Source of the DNA: Rathayibacter caricis DSM 15933 | Lineage (GTDB): Bacteria > Actinomycetota > Actinomycetes > Actinomycetales > Microbacteriaceae | Assembly: GCF_003044275.1 (NCBI RefSeq) | Contig: NZ_PZPL01000001.1 | Location: 3,658,001 to 3,722,000 of the forward strand | Reading direction: 5' to 3' | Length of the DNA: 64,000 nucleotides | Shown here: piece after piece, positions 17,061 through 25,146 of the stretch | Numbering within the stretch: position 1 is the stretch's first letter | Layout: every line of letters starts with the position of its first letter | Notes under the pieces: generated by a model | Database searches by the model: none | Seen by the model: the letters and a program-made list of their open reading frames with translations, nothing else | What the model was told of the DNA's origin: nothing | Translations under genes and position numbers: made by a program

Positions 17061-17066
17061 TAGCCT
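17061..17066 (+). promoter_or_regulatory. Probable -10 box of gnd
   Basis: TAGCCT lies 35 nt before the gnd start, giving a leader of about 29 nt that includes the ribosome-binding site GAGGAG. No good -35 hexamer is visible. Confidence 0.35.
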
Positions 17067-17101
17067 GGGCGCGTCCCTGAACGCGTACGTCGAGGAGAAC
17101 C

Positions 17102-18559
17102 GTGTCTGACAAGCCCACCGCCACAGCCAACATCGGAGTCGTCGGTCTGGCGGTGATGGGCTCGAACCTGGCCCGCAACCTCGCCAGCCGCGAGGGCAAC
17201 ACCGTCGCCGTCTTCAACCGCTCCTACGGGCGCACCGAGACGCTGATCACCGAGCACCCCGAGGCCGGCTTCGTCGCCTCGGAGACCATCGAGGACTTCG
17301 CCGCCTCGCTCGCCACTCCCCGCACGGCGATCATCATGGTCCAGGCCGGCCGCGGCACCGATGCCGTCATCGACCAGCTGACGAAGGTCTTCGAGCCCGG
17401 CGACATCATCGTCGACGGAGGCAACGCGCTCTTCACCGACACGATCCGCCGCGAGAAGGCGGTCCGCGAGACCGGCATCCACTTCGTCGGCACCGGCATC
17501 TCGGGCGGCGAGGAGGGCGCGCTCAAGGGCCCCTCGATCATGCCCGGCGGCTCGGTCGAGTCGTACAAGACCCTCGGCCCGATCCTCTCCTCGATCGCGG
17601 CGGTCGCCGAGGGCGAGCCCTGCGTCACCCACATCGGCACCGACGGCGCCGGCCACTTCGTCAAGATGATCCACAACGGCATCGAGTACGCCGACATGCA
17701 GCTCATCGCCGAGGCCTACGACCTCCTCCGCACCGTCGGCGGCCACGAGCCCGCCGCCATCGCCGAGGTCTTCGACGCGTGGAACAAGGGCGACCTCGAG
17801 TCGTACCTGATCGAGATCACCGCCGAGGTGCTGCGCCAGGTCGACGCCGAGACCGGCTCGCCGTTCATCGACGTCGTCCTCGACCAGGCCGGCTCCAAGG
17901 GCACCGGCGTCTGGACCGTGCAGAACGCGCTCGACCTGGGCGTGCCCGTCGGCGGCATCGCCGAGGCCGTCTTCGCGCGCGCCGTCTCGTCGAAGCCGGA
18001 GCAGCGCGCCGCGGTGCAGAACCGCGTCACCTCGCGTCCGACCCCCGTCGCCCTCTACGACGGCTTCGAGGACGACGTCCGCGCCGCCCTCTACGCCTCG
18101 AAGGTCGTCGCCTACTCGCAGGGCTTCGACGCGATCATCGCCGGAGCCGAGAAGTACGGCTGGGAGATCGACAAGGGCGCCGTCGCCAAGATCTGGCGCG
18201 CGGGCTGCATCATCCGCGCGCAGTTCCTCAACCGCATCGTCGACGCGTACGCCGAGAACGCGGGCATCTCGACCCTCCTCGAGGACCCGTACTTCGCCGA
18301 GGCCGTCGCGAACGGCGAGGCCGCCTGGCGCCGCATCGTCTCGACCGCCGCTCTCTCGGGCGTCCCGATCCCCGGCTTCGGAGCCGCGCTGTCCTACTAC
18401 GACTCGCTCGCCTCGAAGCGCCTCCCCGCCGCCCTCGTGCAGGGGCAGCGCGACTTCTTCGGCGCGCACACCTACCAGCGCGGCGACAAGGAGGGCACCT
18501 TCCACACGCTGTGGTCGGGCGACCGCTCCGAGGTCGAGCAGGACCCGTCGACGCACTGA
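17102..18559 (+). CDS. gnd: 6-phosphogluconate dehydrogenase, NADP-dependent, decarboxylating
   Basis: Pentose phosphate pathway enzyme of 485 residues converting 6-phosphogluconate to ribulose 5-phosphate, CO2 and NADPH. The cofactor fold is GVVGLAVMGSNLARNLASR. The substrate signature is GISGGEEGALKGPSIMPGG. The catalytic Lys is in HFVKMIHNGIEY. The C-terminal part has the expected RAGCIIRAQFL and QRDFFGAHTYQR. The start is GTG at 17102 with ribosome-binding site GAGGAGAACC. Length agrees with the long homodimeric type. A strong hairpin follows it. Confidence 0.97.
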   Translation: MSDKPTATANIGVVGLAVMGSNLARNLASREGNTVAVFNRSYGRTETLITEHPEAGFVASETIEDFAASLATPRTAIIMVQAGRGTDAVIDQLTKVFEPGDIIVDGGNALFTDTIRREKAVRETGIHFVGTGISGGEEGALKGPSIMPGGSVESYKTLGPILSSIAAVAEGEPCVTHIGTDGAGHFVKMIHNGIEYADMQLIAEAYDLLRTVGGHEPAAIAEVFDAWNKGDLESYLIEITAEVLRQVDAETGSPFIDVVLDQAGSKGTGVWTVQNALDLGVPVGGIAEAVFARAVSSKPEQRAAVQNRVTSRPTPVALYDGFEDDVRAALYASKVVAYSQGFDAIIAGAEKYGWEIDKGAVAKIWRAGCIIRAQFLNRIVDAYAENAGISTLLEDPYFAEAVANGEAAWRRIVSTAALSGVPIPGFGAALSYYDSLASKRLPAALVQGQRDFFGAHTYQRGDKEGTFHTLWSGDRSEVEQDPSTH

Positions 18560-18574
18560 CCGCCTGACACGCCG

Positions 18575-18619
18575 GAGCGCCCCCGCACCTCGATCCTCGG
18601 ATCGGGTGCGGGGGCGCTC
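18575..18619. terminator. Two-way terminator between gnd and the glucosidase gene
   Basis: Perfect 15-bp arms, GAGCGCCCCCGCACC and its complement, plus an inner 6-bp CGATCC/GGATCG stem, make a near-continuous hairpin of 45 nt between two converging genes. Confidence 0.85.
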
Positions 18620-18633
18620 TCGCGTCCAGCGGC

Positions 18634-20286
18634 TCAGCGCAGCCAGACCGTGGTCTCGCGAGGCAGCACTCCGTCGCCCAGCGGACCGCTCGCGAGCAGC
18701 ACCTCGCCGGCGGGCAGCGCGACCGGGGTCGCGCACAGGTTCGTCGCCGAGCGCCAGCCGTTCGGGCGCGCGAAGTGCAGCACGTCGGGCTCGGAGTCGA
18801 GCCACTCGAGCTGCTCTCCGGACTGCAGCTCGTGCCGCAGGGCCAGCGCGCGGCGGTAGAGGGCGAGCGTCGACTCCTCGTCGCGCTCCTCGGCCTCGAC
18901 GGAGGAATCCGCGAACCAGTCCGGCTGCGGCAGGTGCGCGGGTCCCGGTCCGAAGCCGAAGGAGTCGCCGGCGACCGTCCAGGGCAGGGGCACCCGGCAG
19001 CCGTCGCGGCCCACGTCGGTGCCGCCGCTGCGGAAGAAGGTCGGGTCCTGGCGCTGCGCATCCGGGATCGCGGGCACCTCGTGCAGGCCCAGCTCCTCAC
19101 CCTGGTAGAGGTAGGCGGAGCCGGGCAGAGCGAGCAGGAGGAGCGTCGCGGCGCGCGCTCGGCGCAGGCCCCGCTCGGCGTCCAGCTCGGGCTCCACTCC
19201 CCCGTTGAGCAGCCACTGCTTCGCGGGTGCGGTCGCCGCGTCGCCGCGGGCCGGCAGTCCGTAGCGCGTCGGGTGGCGGACGACGTCGTGGTTCGACAGC
19301 ACCCATGTCGTCGAGGAGCCCGACTCGGCGGCGAGCTCGAGGTTGAACGAGATCAGGCGGCGGAACTCCTCCGCGTCGAAGTCGGCCTCGAGCAGGTCGA
19401 AGTTGAACGCCTGGCCCAGGCCCTCGGGGCTCGCGTACCGGGCGCGGCGGGAGGCGTCGACCCAGGCCTCGGCCACGGCGGTGCGCGGCGGGTCGTAGGA
19501 GTCGAACAGGGCGCGCCACTCGGCGTAGACCTCGTGCACCTCGTCGCGGTCCCAGAACGGGTGCGATCCGTCGATCCGTTGGGCCTCGATCTCGGCGGCC
19601 GCGGGCAGCGGCTCGCTGAGGTCCTTCACGAGCGAGTGGGCCACGTCGATCCGGAAGCCGTCGACTCCGCGGTCGGACCAGAAGCGGAGGGTGTCGAGGA
19701 AGTCGTCGCGGATCTCGCGGTTGGCCCAGTTCCAGTCGGGCTGCTCCTTCGCGAAGAGGTGCAGGTACCACTGGCCGTCGCCGACCGGCTCCCACGCGGG
19801 GCCGCCGAACACCGACTCCCAGTCGCTGGGCGGGAGGGAGCCGTCGGTGCCGCGGCCGTCGCGGAACACGTAGCGCTCGCGCTCGGGCGAGCCCTTCGGC
19901 GCCGCGAGCGCCTCCTGGAACCAGGGGTGCAGATCGGAGGAGTGGTTCGGCACGATGTCGACGATCACGCGGATGCCGGCGTCGTGCAGCAGCCGCGTCG
20001 TCTCGTCGAACTCGGCGAGCGTCCCGATCCGCGGGTCCACGTCGCGGTAGTCGGCCACGTCGTACCCGCCGTCGGCCAGCGCCGACGGGTAGAACGGGCT
20101 CAGCCACACGGCGTCGATCCCGAGCTCGCGGAGGTAGGGGATGCGCGCGATGATCCCTCGCAGGTCACCGATCCCGTCCCCGTCCGCGTCCGCGAAGCTC
20201 CGCGGGTAGATCTGGTACACCGCCGCCTGGCGCCACCACAGCGCGTCCTCCGCGGTGCCGCTCCTCGTGAGCAGGGTCTCGGTCAT
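18634..20286 (-). CDS. Alpha-glucosidase, glycoside hydrolase family 13
   Basis: Cytoplasmic GH13 enzyme of 550 residues that should release glucose from imported oligosaccharides. It opens WWRQAAVYQIYPRSFADADG. The four conserved regions are visible: DIVPNHSS (I), GFRIDVAHS with the nucleophile Asp (II), AVAEAW with the acid Glu (III) and VLSNHDVVR with the third Asp (IV). The QIYPRSF opening places it among alpha-glucosidases/oligo-1,6-glucosidases; sucrose or trehalose specificity cannot be excluded. The start is ATG at 20286 with ribosome-binding site GGAAGG. It lies behind the sugar ABC genes on the same strand, separated by a 346-bp repeat-containing gap. Confidence 0.92.
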   Translation of the reverse strand: MTETLLTRSGTAEDALWWRQAAVYQIYPRSFADADGDGIGDLRGIIARIPYLRELGIDAVWLSPFYPSALADGGYDVADYRDVDPRIGTLAEFDETTRLLHDAGIRVIVDIVPNHSSDLHPWFQEALAAPKGSPERERYVFRDGRGTDGSLPPSDWESVFGGPAWEPVGDGQWYLHLFAKEQPDWNWANREIRDDFLDTLRFWSDRGVDGFRIDVAHSLVKDLSEPLPAAAEIEAQRIDGSHPFWDRDEVHEVYAEWRALFDSYDPPRTAVAEAWVDASRRARYASPEGLGQAFNFDLLEADFDAEEFRRLISFNLELAAESGSSTTWVLSNHDVVRHPTRYGLPARGDAATAPAKQWLLNGGVEPELDAERGLRRARAATLLLLALPGSAYLYQGEELGLHEVPAIPDAQRQDPTFFRSGGTDVGRDGCRVPLPWTVAGDSFGFGPGPAHLPQPDWFADSSVEAEERDEESTLALYRRALALRHELQSGEQLEWLDSEPDVLHFARPNGWRSATNLCATPVALPAGEVLLASGPLGDGVLPRETTVWLR

Positions 20287-20346
20287 GCCGTTCCTTCCGT
20301 TCGTGGTCTTGTGTCGTGTTCGTGGTGCCCGCCCTCCGGCGGACTT

Positions 20347-20387
20347 GGATCTCGATACGCCCGCTCCGCGCGCTACTCGATCAGCAG
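20347..20387 (+). repeat. REP-like palindromic repeat, copy B
   Basis: Same 41-bp element as copy A: GGATCTCGATACGCCCGC at the left and GCTACTCGATCAGCAG at the right, with one change in the central arm (GCGCGC instead of GCGGGC). Confidence 0.85.
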
Positions 20388-20555
20388 AGGTGGGCCCGCC
20401 TGCCGAAGCAGCTCGTGCGCAGCACGGCCCCTCCTCTGAGCAGCCGCTCATGCACAGCTCGGCCCGATGCGTCTCTCGGAGGGTGGCCGCGGGTCTCGGG
20501 GTGGTCGGCTGCAAGGCGGAGGAGGGAAGGCGTAGCGGAGCTACGACGACCGATC

Positions 20556-20628
20556 GACAACGCCGCAGACGGCCGCCCCGAGGCCCGCGGAACGGACAAC
20601 GCCGCAGATCGCCGCGCCGAGGCCCGCG
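20556..20628 (+). repeat. Tandem duplication, period 39 bp
   Basis: Two 34-bp copies beginning GACAACGCCGCAGA and ending CCGAGGCCCGCG start at 20556 and 20595, with three mismatches. They lie just behind the stop codon of the MalG-type permease. Confidence 0.75.
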
Positions 20629-20632
20629 AGAC

Positions 20633-21532
20633 TTACTTGATCGCCCCCTGAGTCACGCCGGACATGACCCAGCGTTGGGTGAAGAGGTAGACGAGGATCG
20701 CCGGTGCCATGGCCATCAGGTAGGAGGCGAAGGCGACGTTGTAGTCGTTGCTGAACTGGGTCTGGAAGATGCTCTGGAGCACCGGCAGGGTCTGCAGCGT
20801 CGGGTCGGAGGTGATGAGCGAGGGCATCATGAAGTCGTTCCAGGAGGCGAGGAAGGCGAAGATGCCGACGGTCGCGCTCATGGGGGCGAGCAGAGGGAAC
20901 ACCAGTCGCCAGAAGACCTGGTTGGTGGTCGCTCCGTCGAGCCGCGCGCTCTCCTCGAGCTCCTCGGGGAGTGAGCGGAGGAACGCGGTGAACAGCATCA
21001 CGCTGAAGGAGAGCTGGAACATCACGTGCAGGATCGCGACGCCGATCGGGTTGTCGAGGCCGACGAGTCCGGTGAGCGAGACCTGCGAGAGGGCGAGCAC
21101 GGGGAACGGCAGGAACATCGCGGCGAGCAGGTAGAAGAACGAGTAGCGGTAGAACTTCTTCTCCCAGTTGCGCGAGATGGCGTAGGCCGCGAGGGCGCTG
21201 AGCACGATGGTCCCGGCGACGGTGATCGCGGTGACGAGCAGCGAGATCGCGAAGCCGCGGGGGAAGTCGGTGAGGTTCCAGGCCTGCACGAAGCCGTCGA
21301 TCGAGATCGGAGCCGGGATCGAGAAGGCGTTGCCGTCCACCGCCTGCGCGGTCGTCTTGAACGCCATGGTCACCGTGACCCAGAGCGGAGCGATGACGGT
21401 CAGTGCGCAGACCGCGAGCACGAGGGTCAGGAGCAGGTTCGAGCGGTTCCGGCGTCCGCCGCGGCGGGCGTCGGCGTTCGCCGCGGGGCGGGTGCCGGGC
21501 AGCGCCGGCGAGAGGGGGACCTGGCTGGTCAT
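20633..21532 (-). CDS. Carbohydrate ABC transporter permease, MalG family
   Basis: Inner-membrane subunit of 299 residues with six predicted segments and an N-terminal cytoplasmic Arg-rich tail. The EAA loop for ATPase contact is EELEESARLDGATTNQVFWR, followed by LVFPLLAP, and ends in the MalG-type C-terminus (LFTQRWVMSGVTQGAIK). The start ATG overlaps the stop of the MalF-type gene by one base (TGATG), so both permeases are made together. No ATPase gene is nearby; such actinobacterial systems commonly borrow a shared MsiK-type ATPase from elsewhere. Confidence 0.94.
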   Translation of the reverse strand: MTSQVPLSPALPGTRPAANADARRGGRRNRSNLLLTLVLAVCALTVIAPLWVTVTMAFKTTAQAVDGNAFSIPAPISIDGFVQAWNLTDFPRGFAISLLVTAITVAGTIVLSALAAYAISRNWEKKFYRYSFFYLLAAMFLPFPVLALSQVSLTGLVGLDNPIGVAILHVMFQLSFSVMLFTAFLRSLPEELEESARLDGATTNQVFWRLVFPLLAPMSATVGIFAFLASWNDFMMPSLITSDPTLQTLPVLQSIFQTQFSNDYNVAFASYLMAMAPAILVYLFTQRWVMSGVTQGAIK

Positions 21533-22464
21533 CAGAAGGCCGCCTTTCCGCGCGAGACGCGCAGTTGCACGAGCGCGATCACGAGCGCGATGAGGAAGAA
21601 GATCGTGGCGTTGGCCATCTGGTAGGCGTAGTCGCCGCTGGTGAAGCCCGAGAAGATCGTCATCGCGACGCTGCGGGTCGAGGTGCCCGGTCCGCCGTTG
21701 GTGAGGCCGACGATGATGTCGTAGGAATTCAGGAAGTTCTTGAAGCCGATGACGAGGTTGATCACCACGTAGCCCGCGACCAGCGGCAGCGTGATCGAGC
21801 GCAGCTGCCCCCAGCTGGACGCGCCGTCCAGCGAGGCCGCCTCGTAGACGTCGCCCGGGATCGAGAGCACCCCGGCGATGTAGATCAGCAGGGCGGAGGG
21901 GACCGCCTGCCAGGCGGTGACGATCACGATCGCGAGCCACGCCAGATCCGGGTTCGCGAGCATGCTGCTCGCCAGCGGAGTCGCTCCGATCGACGCGGCG
22001 AAGCCGGGCAGCGAGTTCGAGAAGAGGAAGTTGAAGACGAACGCGATGATGATGCCCGAGACGACCATCGGCAGCACGAAGACGGCCCGCAGGGCGACCT
22101 TGCCCCGGATCTGCGTCGTGAGGGCGATGGCCAGCAGGAACGCGATCACGTTCACCAGCAGCACCGTGACCAGCGCGAGCCCGACGGTGAAGCCGTAGGA
22201 CGCGAGGATCGCCGGGTCCGAGAACAGGGCGACGTAGTTGGTGAGCCCGATGAAGCTCCACTCGCCGAAGCCGATGGAGTCGGTGAAGCTGAAGAAGATG
22301 CCCATCACCGCCGGCAGGGTGATCGCGAGTGTGAAGAGGATCAGCGCCGGGAGGAGGAACAGCGGGAACGTGAGGTCACGGCGCCGCTTCGGCGTGGTGC
22401 GCGCGACGGGGCGGGCGGCGGCGGGGCGCCGCTCCTCCGTCCGCGCGGGGAGGGTGGTGGCCAT
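21532..22464 (-). CDS. Carbohydrate ABC transporter permease, MalF family
   Basis: Partner permease of 310 residues. A cytoplasmic basic N-terminus (RPVARTTPKRRRDLTF) leads into six hydrophobic segments. The EAA loop reads GDVYEAASLDGASSWGQLR followed by SITLPLV. GPGTSTRS near the C-terminus matches the family. It lies 39 bp behind the binding-protein gene and overlaps the MalG gene. Confidence 0.94.
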   Translation of the reverse strand: MATTLPARTEERRPAAARPVARTTPKRRRDLTFPLFLLPALILFTLAITLPAVMGIFFSFTDSIGFGEWSFIGLTNYVALFSDPAILASYGFTVGLALVTVLLVNVIAFLLAIALTTQIRGKVALRAVFVLPMVVSGIIIAFVFNFLFSNSLPGFAASIGATPLASSMLANPDLAWLAIVIVTAWQAVPSALLIYIAGVLSIPGDVYEAASLDGASSWGQLRSITLPLVAGYVVINLVIGFKNFLNSYDIIVGLTNGGPGTSTRSVAMTIFSGFTSGDYAYQMANATIFFLIALVIALVQLRVSRGKAAF

Positions 22465-22503
22465 GGTGTCTCGTCTCTGAGAGGGGTCGGCGGGGAGGAG
22501 GGG

Positions 22504-23787
22504 TCAGGAGCGGAACGCGATGCGCGCCCAGTCGGCGTCGATCGTGCGCAGCGTGCGGGCCGGATCGGAGCCGAGGACCATGCCCTGCAGGTAGTTCTGC
22601 AGCGGGATGTTCTGCGGCACGAGCTGCGAGGCGCCGAGGCTGAAGGCGGCCCGGTCGTAGAACTCCTGGAGCTCGACGAGCGTGGGCTGGGTGACCGCGG
22701 GCGCGTCGGTCGTCACTCCGAACGCGTTGTTGTCGGCGTTGTAGGCGTCGATGATCTCGGGCTGCATCAGGAACGCGAGGAACTCGCGCGCGGCCTCCTT
22801 CTTGGTGGACGCCTCGGGGATCCACAGCGCGAGGTCGACGTTGACCCGTACCCGGCGCTCCGCGGGGTCGTCCGTCATCGGGAGCGGGAACGCGCCGATC
22901 GAGAGGTCGGGGGCGGTCTTCGCGATCTCGCTCAGCGCCCACGGCCCCTGGAAGTACATCGCGGCCTCGCCGTTCGAGAACGCGAGGTTGCCGTCGCCGT
23001 ACGCCCGGCTGGCCGCATCCGGGTTCGAGTACGCGGCGATCTGCAGCATCTGGTCGACCGGAGCGGCGAAGTCCTTCTCGAAGGAGACCGGCGACCCGGG
23101 GCCCACATCCGGGCCCTGCTCCTTCAGCTGCGAGAAGAACGACTCGAGGTCGACGGTGCCGCCGACGGAGTAGTCGAACAGCCCCTGCGAGACCGTCCAC
23201 GGGTCCTTGTAGGTGCTGTAGAGCGGAGTGATGCCCGCGGCCTTCAGCGCCTCGCAGACCGCGACGAACTCGGTCCAGGTGGTCGGCACCTCGAGCCCCT
23301 GCTGGGCGAAGATCTCGCGGTTGTAGAGCACCGCCGACATCATCAGCGAGTAGGGCAGCACGCTGGTGCGGTCGGGGTAGGACGCGGTCTGCTCGATCAG
23401 CGGCTGCAGCGCGGGATTGATGCGCTGCGCCTCCGGCAGGTCGGACAGGTCGCTGAACGCGCCCCGCTCGACGAAGCGCGCGACCTCGAAGTTGTAGTTG
23501 AGGCAGCCGAGGTCCGGCGGGTTGGACCGCACGAAGCCGGCCGAGAGGTTGGAGGAGAAGTCGTGCACGACGCGGACGCGGGACTGCGCCGCGTGGAACT
23601 TCTCGATCACCTCGTCGAAGTAGCCGATGACCTCGGGCTTGGACTGGTGGAACACGATCTCGACGGGGCGGCCGGAGCCGGAGGGCGAGGCGCAGGCGGC
23701 GAGGCCGAGCGCGGCGGCGCCCGCTCCTGCCGCGGCGAGGAGGGACCGGCGGCTCAGGCCGCCGAGGGGTGGGGTGGTGAGGGGCAC
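22504..23787 (-). CDS. Sugar ABC transporter substrate-binding lipoprotein
   Basis: Extracellular binding protein of 427 residues, MalE-like. The signal peptide has twin arginines (SRRSLLAAAG) and a lipobox LAAC at about residue 32, so it is probably exported by Tat and lipid-anchored. The mature part (VEIVFHQSKPEVIGYFDEVI ... AMYFQGPWALSEI) fits family 1 extracellular solute-binding proteins. The start is GTG at 23787 behind GGGAG. It is the first gene of the uptake operon, facing a divergent ROK regulator across 119 bp. Likely ligand: an alpha-glucoside, from the linked glucosidase. Confidence 0.92.
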   Translation of the reverse strand: MPLTTPPLGGLSRRSLLAAAGAGAAALGLAACASPSGSGRPVEIVFHQSKPEVIGYFDEVIEKFHAAQSRVRVVHDFSSNLSAGFVRSNPPDLGCLNYNFEVARFVERGAFSDLSDLPEAQRINPALQPLIEQTASYPDRTSVLPYSLMMSAVLYNREIFAQQGLEVPTTWTEFVAVCEALKAAGITPLYSTYKDPWTVSQGLFDYSVGGTVDLESFFSQLKEQGPDVGPGSPVSFEKDFAAPVDQMLQIAAYSNPDAASRAYGDGNLAFSNGEAAMYFQGPWALSEIAKTAPDLSIGAFPLPMTDDPAERRVRVNVDLALWIPEASTKKEAAREFLAFLMQPEIIDAYNADNNAFGVTTDAPAVTQPTLVELQEFYDRAAFSLGASQLVPQNIPLQNYLQGMVLGSDPARTLRTIDADWARIAFRS

Positions 23788-23825
23788 GTCGTCGTCTCCC
23801 GTATGTGTGGAAAAGTTGCTTCATC

Positions 23826-23863
23826 GACTAAATCTAGGTAAAAAATCTAGTACGCGATGTACT
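23826..23863. promoter_or_regulatory. AT-rich operator region between the sugar operon and the ROK gene
   Basis: This stands out as AT-rich. It contains a direct repeat AAATCTAG at 23830 and 23843 (13 bp apart), outer ACTA/TAGT symmetry, and an inverted repeat AGTAC-GCGAT-GTACT at 23849-23863. A TAGATT box on the minus strand could be the -10 of the uptake operon. It is the natural binding site for the adjacent ROK protein, by inference. Confidence 0.5.
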
Positions 23864-23906
23864 GTTGCAGCCGATCCGCTCCGGGTCAAGAGGGGAGGCG
23901 GAACCG

Positions 23907-25136
23907 ATGTCCGAGAACACGTTCTCGTTCCAGCGACGCCGCAACGCCCTCGAGATCCTGCAGGGCGCGTGGAGCGGGGAGCCGCTGACCGCCTCCGATC
24001 TGATTGAGCGCACCGGCCTCACCCGCTCGACCGTCATCGCCGTCTGCGACGACCTCATCGAGCTCGGCTGGATCGAGGAGCTCGCGAATCAGCGCGCGGC
24101 GGGCGACTACGTGAAGGGCCGCCCTGCGCGCCGCTACGCGCTGCGGCGGACGGCCGGTGTGATCGTCGGAGTCGACGCCGGGCAGCACAGCGTCGGAGTC
24201 GACGTCGCCGACCTCCTGGGCGACACGATCGCGCACCACGTCGAGCCCGTCGACCACGAGCCGGTCGAGGAGCTGCCGCGCGAGCGCCGCCTCGCGGACA
24301 TCGAGCGGATCCTGGACCGCACACTGCGCCGGGCCGGAGTCCCGGACGACGAGGTCCTCGCCGCCACCTTCGGGGTCCCGGCGCCCGTCGACGCCGACGG
24401 CCGCTCCCCCGTCGGCGACAACGGCTTCTGGAGCGCGATGAACCCCGGCCTCGGCGACCGCTTCGCCGCGCGCGGCTGGTCGGCCGTCGTCGACAACGAC
24501 GCCAATCTCGCCGCCCTCGCCGAGGGCTGGCGCGGCGCCGCCGTCGGCTGCTCGGACTACGTCGCGCTGCTCTCGGGCGAGCGCCTGGGCGGCGGTGTGG
24601 TCCTGGGCGGCACGCTGCTCCGGGGCGCGCGCGGACTCACCGGCGAGATGCGCTACCTGGACCTCGTCGAGGGAGTCGGATCCGCCGAGGGCGTCGCCGC
24701 ACTCGCCCGATCGTGGGCGCAGGAGTCCCTCGCCGCTCCGGGTCGCGCCCCGTCGCTCCTGGACGCCGTCGATCACCCGGGCGCCGAGCAGGTGCTGGCC
24801 GCCGCCGCGGCGGGCGATCCGCTCGCCCGGGAGGTCGTCGACCGCCTGGCCGCCCGGCTGACGGCCGTCGCGGCCACCCTCGCGAACCTCCTCGACGTCT
24901 CGCTCCTCGTCGTCGGCGGCGCGCTCGCCGCCTCGGCCGGACCGCTGCTCGCCGACGTGTCGGAGCGGGTCGCCGCCCTCGTGCACGCGCCGGCACCGCG
25001 GATCGTGCCCTCGACCCTCGGCGACCGCGCCGTCGCGCTCGGAGCGGTCCGAGCGGGTCTGGACCGCGTCCGCGCGGATCCGCTCGCCCTGCGCCTGAGC
25101 GGCGGCGCCTCCGCGACGGCGGCGACCGGAGGCTGA
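23907..25136 (+). CDS. ROK family transcriptional regulator
   Basis: Predicted sugar-responsive repressor of 409 residues. An N-terminal winged helix (about residues 8-65, with ASDLIERTGLTRSTVIAVCD as the helix-turn-helix) precedes a sugar-kinase-like ROK domain containing GVIVGVDAGQHSVGVDVAD and VVDNDANLAALAE. The usual zinc-binding CxCGxxGC motif is not seen; the corresponding segment reads GARGLTGEMRYLDLVEG. I chose ATG at 23907 because GGGAGG lies 9 nt ahead; an earlier TTG would cut into the operator region. It diverges from the alpha-glucoside uptake genes and most likely regulates them. Confidence 0.9.
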   Translation: MSENTFSFQRRRNALEILQGAWSGEPLTASDLIERTGLTRSTVIAVCDDLIELGWIEELANQRAAGDYVKGRPARRYALRRTAGVIVGVDAGQHSVGVDVADLLGDTIAHHVEPVDHEPVEELPRERRLADIERILDRTLRRAGVPDDEVLAATFGVPAPVDADGRSPVGDNGFWSAMNPGLGDRFAARGWSAVVDNDANLAALAEGWRGAAVGCSDYVALLSGERLGGGVVLGGTLLRGARGLTGEMRYLDLVEGVGSAEGVAALARSWAQESLAAPGRAPSLLDAVDHPGAEQVLAAAAAGDPLAREVVDRLAARLTAVAATLANLLDVSLLVVGGALAASAGPLLADVSERVAALVHAPAPRIVPSTLGDRAVALGAVRAGLDRVRADPLALRLSGGASATAATGG

Positions 25137-25146
25137 GGGCCCCGGC

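Larger units (their letters stand above)
20287..20632. other. Gene-free interval with several repeats
   Basis: No coding frame is convincing here. The interval holds REP-like copy B (20347-20387), a 39-bp-period tandem duplication (20556-20628), and a self-complementary GTAGCGGAGCTAC at 20532-20544. It lies between two genes of the same sugar-uptake strand, so it may separate their expression. Confidence 0.6.

Noticed and set aside
18209..18260. Single GGCATCTC-type words in gnd as further copies of the hrpA-type palindrome
   Set aside because: No inverted partner occurs within 60 bp, so they are ordinary coding sequence.
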